Shown piece by piece: positions 15,106 through 21,271 of a DNA stretch of 21,271 nucleotides (the stretch's first letter is position 1; each line of letters begins with the position of its first letter). The DNA lies in the NCBI GenBank assembly GCA_046760705.1, contig JBHIER010000006.1, positions 1-21,271 of the forward strand, given 5' to 3'. The notes under the pieces were generated by a model. The model searched no databases and was not told the origin of the DNA. It saw only the letters and a list, made by a program, of their open reading frames with translations. A program made the position numbers and the translations under genes. Origin of the DNA: JBHIER01 sp046760705 [NCBI: bacterium]. Lineage in GTDB: Bacteria; JBHIER01; G020348925.

Positions 15106-18100
15106 ATGAGATTGCGCTCCCTAACATATAGGTTCCTTGTCGGCTTGTGTATCCTCTCATTGTTTGCCCACTCCTCTGCCCGGGAGTTCGAAAATCCTGA
15201 TGGAGGGCTCGAGGGAAAAATTCCTTTCGATGATATCGATCTGGCGGCTGGGATTGTGGACGTCGGCGAGTTGAAGCAGACCGTTTTCAACAACGGTCTT
15301 TTGGGGACGTGGGGCTGGTCCGGGTACATCGTCCCTGAGCTTCCGGCCGGATGGTACAAGGGGCACGGTTACGTTCCTGATCTCAATCTCTGGATCGGTG
15401 CCCCGGAGGGGCCCTGGACGCCCACATATTGGGACCCGGCGGCCGGCGACTCGGTGAGCATGGGTCCGACCGTCTCCGAGGCCGAACTCTATGGGGGGAC
15501 GGACAGATCCGATTGGGGGCCCCTTCCAGGCTCCCTGGGTACCCTTTATTCCGGGGAGGCCACCGTGGGGGACGTAGCGCCGGCCTCCTTCTTGGCCCAA
15601 CTTCCTCTGATGGCTACCAGCACCCTGCCCACATCGTGGCCGCTGGACGAACTTGGACAACGAACATGGCCCGGTCCGTGGGGCATTGATCCCCAGACCG
15701 GCCAGGTCTCCAAAGGGCGGTTTGTCTCCGACGAAGACGTCTTCTTCAGCATCACCGACGGTCCGTATGCGGACCGGGACGAGCTCCCCGATCAGGGGTA
15801 CCCTCTCAATATCCAACTGGACGTTTCGGTTCACGGTTTCGATCACCCGTACGAGGACTTCATCTTCTACACGGCCGAGATCATCAACATCAGCCCCTAC
15901 GACTACACAGGTCTCTATGTCGGGGTCTTTTTCGATGCCGATATCCCCGAGTACAACAGCCGAGAGATCGTCAACGACCGCTTCGATTGGGTGGGGTTGA
16001 ACCGGGAGCTGGATCTGGCCTACATCTACGACTATCGCTGGTTTTCTGAGGACTGGCCTGAAGGCGATCCGGCCGCCTACCGGGTCTTCGCTGGAATCCA
16101 GTTCTTGGAGACCCCTCAGGATCTGGGTCTGACAGACTGGCACTGGTTCCGCTGGGAGGAGAGGCCCGGGGTGGTCATCCCGGAGAGGCAGGAGCGGATC
16201 CAGTATGCGGTGCTGAGCGGGGACACGACCGACCTCGAGCCCGAGGAGCGGGACGCCTATTTCCATCCCGACGCGGCCGGCCACCTCGACCCCCACTTCG
16301 ATTCGTGGGAGACGGTGGTGAGCGACTACCCCTTCGGTTTCGATTGCACCTTCCTCGCATCCAGCGGCCCCTTCGATCTGGCCTCAGGGGATACGACCAC
16401 CCTTCGCTGGGCCCTGGTCATGGGCGACGACGAGGAGGATCTGCTGGCCAACGGTAGGTTGGCCAGAGAGTTGTCCGAGCATCAACTGGTGCGGCTCCAT
16501 CCGAAGGTGGGGGAGATCGGCGTGGCCGTTGGCCTAGCCTCCCTGGATACCTGTGAGGTCACGGTGACGGTGAAGAGCTTCGACCACGACGGCATCTCAG
16601 AGGTGAGAGGATACTTTGAGACCTCCGAAGGGACGGTGGTCGATTCGCTTCGGTTGTTCGATGATGGGCTCCACGGTGACGGTGCCCCCGGCGATTCGGT
16701 CTTCTCCAACCGCTGGCTGCTGACGTCCAATCTGGAGCACTATTTTCTGGACGTGCTCTCGACCGATCTCCTCTCCTACGCCACGCGCATCGACCGGGCA
16801 GCGGCCTTCTGGGCCGGACTGGGTGTCCTTCCCCCTTTCGATTTGGCGGCAGAAGGCCAGGAGGAGAAGATCTACCTGCGGTGGTCACCCAATCCGGATC
16901 CGGCTACTGCCGGGTACAATCTGTACTACGACTCCGACGGTCCTGGTCCGCCTTACAACGGAACCGATGCCAATCAGGGGCCCTCGCCCATCGTGGTCGA
17001 TTCGAGAGCCGATTCGAACTCTGTCCTCTCCGGGCTGAGGGATGGGGTGCGATATTTTATCAACATTACCGCCTACGATACGGCCGGCCGCCAGAGCGGT
17101 TTCCCGGCGGAGGTGAGCGCCGTTCCCGGCCTCTCTTATCCCCCCATTGTCTCTGTTCGAGGGCTCTCCCGTGATCAGGGGGCAGAACTGGAATGGGGGA
17201 GGTATGCCACTGCTGCTCCGGCCGACCTGAAGAGATTTCACGTCTACCGATCGAGCGATCTGGGGGTCAGCTACGATAGGATCGCTTCCACCGTCCAGAT
17301 GCATTATCTGGACACCGGATTGAGCAACGGTCTCCCCTACATATATTACGTCACTGCCGAGGACAGCGCCGGTAACGAGCGACTGCCCAGGTTCCCATTG
17401 GAAATCACCCCGGTGGCTGAGGCCGCTGGATTCCCAATTGAGGTGGGTGGGGCGACAGACTACTTCGGGGCGACCGTGGCCGACGTAGATGGGGACGGTG
17501 CCAACGAGATCATCGTCTCGACCCGTGGTCCGGATGGTTACAGTCTCCACCTCCTGGAACTGAACGGATCTGAGCTCCCCGGCTGGCCCGTACGGTTCGA
17601 TTTCCCTTTGCAGGCGCGGCTGACCACGCGGGCGGTGGGCGACTTAGACGGCGACGGTAAGCTTGAGATCGTCGCCGGTTCGGCCAATTACGACCTGGAT
17701 GTTGCTTCCGGTGTCTCTGTCTACGCTTGGCACAGCGATGGGAGTCCGGTGACAGGTTGGCCGCAGCAGATACCAGAGGCCTATTTCAGCGCAGTGGCCC
17801 TGGGCGACCTGAACGGGGACGGCGATCTGGAGATCGTAGCCGGATCCTCAAATCCCGATCTGAGCTCAGGGGCAGTCTATCTGTGGCACCACGACGGGGC
17901 TGTGGCAGCGGGATGGCCCAAGACGAACCGCAGATTTGGGTTCACCCATCCGACTATGGGCGATCTGAACGGGGACGGTGGCCCGGATATCCTCTTCGCC
18001 TCCGATTCACTCTACGCCTGGGACTACGCCGGAGAGGCTCTGCCCGGCTGGCCCCAGCCCTGCGGTTACAGCTATAATTCACCCAACCTCGGAGACATAG

Positions 18101-19308
18101 ATAGGGACGGCGAGCCGGAGATTCTGGTGGCTACCCTCTTCAGCCTGGCCTATGCCTGGGGCCGTGACGGGACTCCTGTTCCCGGTTGGCCGGTGGCTTT
18201 GAACGGAGCGTTGACCTACTATTCGGCCCTCGGAGACCTCGACGGCGACGATGGACTTGAGTTTGTGGTCCCACCCTTTCTGGGCAGCGGCCTCTTCGTT
18301 TTGGATGGTGACGGCAGCCTGGTCCGGTCCATAAGGGTTCCCAATGCTCACTGGTACGCCTTCCCCAGAATTGGTGACGTGGACGGCCAGCCGGGAGTTG
18401 AGATATTGGCCGAGGTTCGGAACATCCAAAATGATGCTTTCTACTATTTTGCTTGGCGACTCGACGGCTCGGTCCTGTTTGGTTGGCCCGTATCGACCTA
18501 CGGCTCAAACTACGATGTGACTGTATGCGACGTCGATGGCGATGGAGCGCTGGATCTGGTCACGGCCCAGGGTCCGTATGTGATGGCCTACTGCCACGGA
18601 TACCCGTACGATCCGGATCGGGTGGAATGGGCCACCACCCACCACGATCTCCATCTGACAAATGCATACGGATTTGAGGCTGCCCCGATGGGGGTCATGC
18701 TTCAAAACTTCTCTGTTTTAGGGAGAGCTGAGGGGGTGCTCCTCCGATGGTCCGTCTCGGGCAGTGGAGAAGTGACCGCTTTTTCGATCCTGAGAGCCTC
18801 CAGAGCCGACGGCCCGTTCGGTGAGGTACAAGGAGAGGTCGAAGAGAAGAACGGCGCTTACTGTTTCCTTGACAAGAATGTTTCTATTGGTTCTCCCTAT
18901 CTCTACAAACTTGAAGTTGTCAGTGCTGCCGGAGAGCGGAGGAGCTTCGGTCCACTGGCGGTCGACTGGTCTGTTCCCTCCCAATTCGCCCTCTTCCAGA
19001 ACTATCCCAACCCCTTTAACCCCACCACAACCATCCAGTACACCATCCCCAGCAGAGAGCACAGAGGAAAGAGCGGAGGGAAGGGAGTGGACTCTGAGCT
19101 CTCCGCTCTTCGCTCTACGCTTAAAATCTACAACATTCTGGGGCAGGAAGTGAGGACGCTATTGGATGAGCATCAGAAGCCGGGCTATTATACCGTTACC
19201 TGGGATGGCCGGGATGAGAACGGCCGCGAGGTCGCCAGTGGGGTGTACTTCTATCGGTTGACAGCGGGAGAGTATACCTATACAAAACGCATGGTGCTTT
19301 TACGATAG
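15106..19308 (+). CDS. Giant secreted FG-GAP/fibronectin-like protein with T9SS-type C-terminal domain
   Basis: The 1400-residue extracellular or surface protein has unknown function. A signal peptide (MRLRSLTYRFLVGLCILSLF, then AHSSA) starts at the ATG at 15106; the in-frame GTG at 15046 overlaps prmC and would bury it. Residues about 28-458 form an unassigned beta-rich module seen in this class of candidate-phylum secreted proteins. Two fibronectin-III-like domains follow (about 575-675 and 680-770). About eight FG-GAP/VCBS repeats (about 780-1165) carry calcium-type motifs such as DVDGDGANEI, DLDGDGKLEI and DLNGDGDLEI, probably folding as a beta-propeller. A third fibronectin-like domain (about 1195-1285) precedes a sorting domain with FALFQNYPNPFNP, LKIYNILGQEVRTL, TWDGRDENG and GVYFYRLTAGEYT. 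A palindromic in-frame insertion sits in its linker. No secretion-system gene is in the window. Confidence 0.85.
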   Translation: MRLRSLTYRFLVGLCILSLFAHSSAREFENPDGGLEGKIPFDDIDLAAGIVDVGELKQTVFNNGLLGTWGWSGYIVPELPAGWYKGHGYVPDLNLWIGAPEGPWTPTYWDPAAGDSVSMGPTVSEAELYGGTDRSDWGPLPGSLGTLYSGEATVGDVAPASFLAQLPLMATSTLPTSWPLDELGQRTWPGPWGIDPQTGQVSKGRFVSDEDVFFSITDGPYADRDELPDQGYPLNIQLDVSVHGFDHPYEDFIFYTAEIINISPYDYTGLYVGVFFDADIPEYNSREIVNDRFDWVGLNRELDLAYIYDYRWFSEDWPEGDPAAYRVFAGIQFLETPQDLGLTDWHWFRWEERPGVVIPERQERIQYAVLSGDTTDLEPEERDAYFHPDAAGHLDPHFDSWETVVSDYPFGFDCTFLASSGPFDLASGDTTTLRWALVMGDDEEDLLANGRLARELSEHQLVRLHPKVGEIGVAVGLASLDTCEVTVTVKSFDHDGISEVRGYFETSEGTVVDSLRLFDDGLHGDGAPGDSVFSNRWLLTSNLEHYFLDVLSTDLLSYATRIDRAAAFWAGLGVLPPFDLAAEGQEEKIYLRWSPNPDPATAGYNLYYDSDGPGPPYNGTDANQGPSPIVVDSRADSNSVLSGLRDGVRYFINITAYDTAGRQSGFPAEVSAVPGLSYPPIVSVRGLSRDQGAELEWGRYATAAPADLKRFHVYRSSDLGVSYDRIASTVQMHYLDTGLSNGLPYIYYVTAEDSAGNERLPRFPLEITPVAEAAGFPIEVGGATDYFGATVADVDGDGANEIIVSTRGPDGYSLHLLELNGSELPGWPVRFDFPLQARLTTRAVGDLDGDGKLEIVAGSANYDLDVASGVSVYAWHSDGSPVTGWPQQIPEAYFSAVALGDLNGDGDLEIVAGSSNPDLSSGAVYLWHHDGAVAAGWPKTNRRFGFTHPTMGDLNGDGGPDILFASDSLYAWDYAGEALPGWPQPCGYSYNSPNLGDIDRDGEPEILVATLFSLAYAWGRDGTPVPGWPVALNGALTYYSALGDLDGDDGLEFVVPPFLGSGLFVLDGDGSLVRSIRVPNAHWYAFPRIGDVDGQPGVEILAEVRNIQNDAFYYFAWRLDGSVLFGWPVSTYGSNYDVTVCDVDGDGALDLVTAQGPYVMAYCHGYPYDPDRVEWATTHHDLHLTNAYGFEAAPMGVMLQNFSVLGRAEGVLLRWSVSGSGEVTAFSILRASRADGPFGEVQGEVEEKNGAYCFLDKNVSIGSPYLYKLEVVSAAGERRSFGPLAVDWSVPSQFALFQNYPNPFNPTTTIQYTIPSREHRGKSGGKGVDSELSALRSTLKIYNILGQEVRTLLDEHQKPGYYTVTWDGRDENGREVASGVYFYRLTAGEYTYTKRMVLLR
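19063..19116. repeat. Inverted repeat inserted in the sorting-domain linker
   Basis: AAGAGCGGAG (19069-19078) and CTCCGCTCTT (19101-19110) are perfect complements. Extended 16-nt arms (19063-19078 and 19101-19116) match at 14 of 16 positions around a 22-nt loop. It encodes the Ser/Arg/Gly/Lys-rich stretch REHRGKSGGKGVDSELSALR between two conserved strands of the domain. Confidence 0.7.
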
Positions 19309-19333
19309 GAAACAGTAATAATTCAGTCTATCG
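19303..19333 (+). repeat. Short hairpin at the end of the secreted-protein gene
   Basis: CGATAG (19303-19308, spanning the stop codon) pairs with CTATCG (19328-19333). The stem is only 6 bp and no T-run follows, so a terminator role is weak. Confidence 0.25.
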
Positions 19334-19390
19334 GACCAAAAACTGTCGGAAGCTTGGCAGTGAAATTTCCCCCAACTCCCTAGAAAGGCA

Positions 19391-19419
19391 TTGACAAAGG
19401 AGGCAAAAAGTGTTATTAT
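19391..19419 (+). promoter_or_regulatory. Strong sigma70-type promoter for HEAT/methyltransferase genes
   Basis: A perfect TTGACA (19391-19396), a 17-nt spacer and TATTAT (19414-19419) lie about 70 nt before the HEAT-protein start. This suggests that the A/T-rich two-gene block is transcribed independently of the upstream gene. Confidence 0.75.
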
Positions 19420-19439
19420 TGATTTCGCATATGAACGAG

Positions 19440-19465
19440 TTGCGTGATATTACGCCTCCACGCAA
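19440..19465. promoter_or_regulatory. Inverted repeat between promoter and HEAT gene, possible operator
   Basis: TTGCGTG (19440-19446) and CACGCAA (19459-19465) are perfect 7-bp complementary arms with a 12-nt spacer. They lie just downstream of the predicted transcription start. It could be a repressor site or a 5' UTR hairpin; no dedicated controller gene is visible. Confidence 0.4.
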
Positions 19466-19487
19466 TTTAGATGAGTGAGTAGATATA

Positions 19488-20954
19488 ATGGCAAACAGAA
19501 GGTCATTTAAGTCTGATATAAGCTTTCTGGAAAAGATTTCCATGGGTGCGACTGGCACCATTGCTGTGTTTAACAATTTGAGAGCTCAGGGACATAATCC
19601 TGTTGAGCTTGAACGTGGTTCAAGAAGCTTTGAAATTTGGAAGGACATCAAGATCAAACGTATCAGAGTGCCTGACATCCTTTGCATAAATTGTAGTAAA
19701 TGTGTTGAATGCAGGACAAAGGCCAAGTTAGAAATCTCCATGTCTCATTCCCAAACAGACCCAGAACGGGGATGGGATTATGGTTTGGATGATAATGATT
19801 TTGTAGCATTTGTGACCTGTAGTCGGATAGGCGATGAGCCTATAGATTGGCAAGTGAGCAGTCCTACTCAATACGTTTCCGTTAAAGACCTCCGGTTAGC
19901 CCAAAAAGGCGATAGTGCCATTTTAACGTTACCAAAAGGGGCAGAAGAAGGTTTTGAAATGAGGATAATTTGGCCCATAGCGACTGCAAGTACCTCCGGT
20001 ATTGTTACGTCGGTTACCCGAGAAAGAATCCAGTATCGAAGGGAGATTGATAACAGAATTATAACTTTGAGGCTTTTGAAAAAGGGAAAGGTTCTGACAC
20101 CTTTGGTTAGGGAAGGTGAAGGGATTGTCGAGAATCAGATCACTGCGTCTATAGTTCCTGTAAGTTTAAACTTTCTGTGCGATAAGTCAGCTTCTGAAGA
20201 CCACTATATTGAATTACACTCGAGTACGTCACTAAGCAAGAGAGATACAGCAACCAAAGCACTCGCTTTCTTTGTTTCTCCCCCAATTACTAACTCTCTC
20301 ATTGATAAGCTCAGCGACTCCAGTGAACATATCTACGTAAGGCTTGAAGCTGCCGCAAGTCTTGCACGTCAAGATGATATTCGTGGATGCGATTTTATTA
20401 AACAGTGTTTAAACGATGAATATTTGCAAAACAGGTTAGAATCCATTATTGTGTTAGTGGAGATTGATAAAGACCCTTCCTGCCAAATCTTAATCGATAC
20501 TCTTTTGGATACAGAGCAACATCCAGAAATACGTGCTGGAGCTGCTTGGGCTCTTGATGAGCTACGCAACAGGTCAGCTTTGAATGCTCTTATTGAAAGT
20601 TTTGTTGCTGTCGAAGAAAACATTCGCATCGAAGCTACCAGAGCTTTAGGTAAACCTGCTCAGCGATTTACTTCTGATATCATCCATGAATTCCCACGAG
20701 CGCATCCTTCTATGAGACCAGGTATTTCATGGGCATTGAGCACAGCAGGAAGGTTTGCCATTCGTGATATGATAGATCTCTTAGTCGACGATGATGCTCG
20801 CCAGTGGGTTGCTTACATTATCGGTACTCAGGACCAACAAAGATACATTTACGAAATAGAGCAACTCAAAATGAGAGATCACGAAGTCTATTTCGCCGCA
20901 ACAGTCTTGTGGAAAATAATGACCAGTTGGGTTTGGGGATTGGAGGAATACTGA
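19488..20954 (+). CDS. HEAT-repeat protein with possible N-terminal PD-(D/E)XK nuclease core
   Basis: The function of this 488-residue protein is unproven. The N-terminal third has a helix (GATGTIAVFNNLRAQGH), an acidic pair Glu40/Glu42, then VPDILCINCSKCVECRTKAK with Asp63, Glu74 and Arg76/Lys78. This spacing resembles a PD-(D/E)XK nuclease active site. Four cysteines (66, 69, 72, 75) spaced CxxCxxCxxC are embedded in it. Residues about 90-250 are an unassigned beta-rich region. Residues about 255-470 form HEAT-like helical repeats (YVRLEAAASLARQDD, EIRAGAAWALDELRNRSALN, NIRIEATRALGKP), which usually act as protein- or nucleic-acid-binding solenoids. The ATG lacks a good ribosome-binding site. 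It overlaps the methyltransferase start by 1 nt (TGATG), so the two are coupled. Base composition is clearly more A/T-rich than the preceding gene, suggesting acquisition. Nuclease assignment is inference. Confidence 0.65.
   Translation: MANRRSFKSDISFLEKISMGATGTIAVFNNLRAQGHNPVELERGSRSFEIWKDIKIKRIRVPDILCINCSKCVECRTKAKLEISMSHSQTDPERGWDYGLDDNDFVAFVTCSRIGDEPIDWQVSSPTQYVSVKDLRLAQKGDSAILTLPKGAEEGFEMRIIWPIATASTSGIVTSVTRERIQYRREIDNRIITLRLLKKGKVLTPLVREGEGIVENQITASIVPVSLNFLCDKSASEDHYIELHSSTSLSKRDTATKALAFFVSPPITNSLIDKLSDSSEHIYVRLEAAASLARQDDIRGCDFIKQCLNDEYLQNRLESIIVLVEIDKDPSCQILIDTLLDTEQHPEIRAGAAWALDELRNRSALNALIESFVAVEENIRIEATRALGKPAQRFTSDIIHEFPRAHPSMRPGISWALSTAGRFAIRDMIDLLVDDDARQWVAYIIGTQDQQRYIYEIEQLKMRDHEVYFAATVLWKIMTSWVWGLEEY
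20087..20104. repeat. REP-like palindrome inside the HEAT gene
   Basis: AAAGGT-TCTGAC-ACCTTT is an 18-nt hairpin with perfect 6-bp arms. It matches the intergenic palindrome at 1936-1954 apart from one missing C in the loop. It is read in frame as KVLTPL. Confidence 0.5.
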
Positions 20955-21271
20955 TGAGATCGCTACCTAAGCCTTTATATAAGACACATTTCGGTAAAGC
21001 TTATTTAGGTGATGCACTGGATCTACTTCAATGTCTGCCAGATGAGTCAATAGACCTCGTCGTGACTTCGCCGCCTTTTGCATTACAACGCCAAAAAGAA
21101 TACGGTAATGTGGATCAGGACGATTATGTAAATTGGCTTTTATCGTTTAGCATTGAGGTAAAACGGGTGTTAAAGGAAACTGGCAGCTTCGTGCTTGATC
21201 TTGGGGGGGCTTATCGTAGAGGTAGGCCTGTACGCTCACTCTACAATTATAGAATCCTTATAAGACTTTGC
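20954..21271 (+). CDS. Site-specific DNA methyltransferase, beta class (m4C-type), partial
   Basis: The first 106 codons are in the window and the gene runs off the right edge. The product opens with YLGDALDLLQCLPDESIDLV leading into the catalytic motif TSPPF at about 38-42, then ALQRQKEYGN, VLKETGSFVLDLGGAY and RSLYNYRILIR. A catalytic motif close to the N-terminus, with the SAM-binding FxGxG motif expected later, is the beta-class order. TSPPF rather than DPPY favours N4-cytosine methylation, as in M.PvuII-like enzymes. That is an inference from a partial sequence. The SAM motif and target-recognition domain are not seen. GGAGG lies 7 nt before the ATG, and TGATG couples it to the HEAT gene. 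It is probably half of a restriction-modification or related defence module. Confidence 0.88.
   Translation, partial: MRSLPKPLYKTHFGKAYLGDALDLLQCLPDESIDLVVTSPPFALQRQKEYGNVDQDDYVNWLLSFSIEVKRVLKETGSFVLDLGGAYRRGRPVRSLYNYRILIRLC

Noticed and set aside
19431-19478. 15-codon leader peptide before the HEAT gene
   Set aside because: No ribosome-binding site, and its start is only a few bases after the predicted transcription start.

Overview
The window looks like a bacterial chromosome from an uncultured member of the FCB-type candidate phyla (the KSB1, Latescibacteria, Zixibacteria or Marinimicrobia style of genome). This is an inference from two things. One is the conserved order rho-rpmE-DUF1385-prfA-prmC. 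The other is a very large secreted protein with FG-GAP/VCBS and fibronectin-like repeats that ends in a 'NYPNPFNP ... LKIYNILGQEV ... G.Y.YRLTAG' sorting-type domain. No rRNA or tRNA gene was seen.

Layout. (1) 1-1811: an L-lactate dehydrogenase and a small polytopic membrane protein of unknown function. (2) 1812-3171: an A/T-richer accessory patch with a palindrome cluster, a HicA-like toxin whose partner survives at most as an overlapping 3' remnant, and a JAB/MPN-like metalloprotease gene broken by a 7-bp tandem duplication. (3) 3172-5202: a secreted S9-family serine peptidase with a complete Ser-Asp-His triad. (4) 5349-7312: a promoter followed by dtd (D-aminoacyl-tRNA deacylase), maf (nucleotide pyrophosphatase) and a RodZ-like membrane HTH protein, tightly packed as an operon. 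(5) 7519-10014: priA, the replication-restart helicase. (6) 10015-10488: a long leader with a hairpin, a promoter and three 15-bp tandem repeats ahead of rho. (7) 10489-15062: rho, rpmE, an intrinsic terminator, a DUF1385 membrane protein, prfA and prmC. RF1 and its glutamine methyltransferase are neighbours, as expected from their shared role in translation termination. (8) 15106-19308: the 1400-residue secreted repeat protein. (9) 19391-21271: a visibly A/T-rich block with its own strong promoter, carrying a HEAT-repeat protein with a possible N-terminal PD-(D/E)XK nuclease core. It is joined by a 1-nt stop/start overlap to a beta-class (m4C-type) DNA methyltransferase that runs off the window edge.

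The best candidate for an undescribed system is block 9, a methyltransferase plus a HEAT-repeat putative nuclease that resembles an unusual restriction-modification or defence module. Other points of interest are a REP-like palindrome found both in the accessory patch and inside the HEAT gene, an inverted repeat inserted in frame into the sorting-domain linker of the secreted protein, and the repeat-bearing rho leader. Starts were moved inward from the longest open frame wherever a ribosome-binding site or family alignment favoured an internal ATG.
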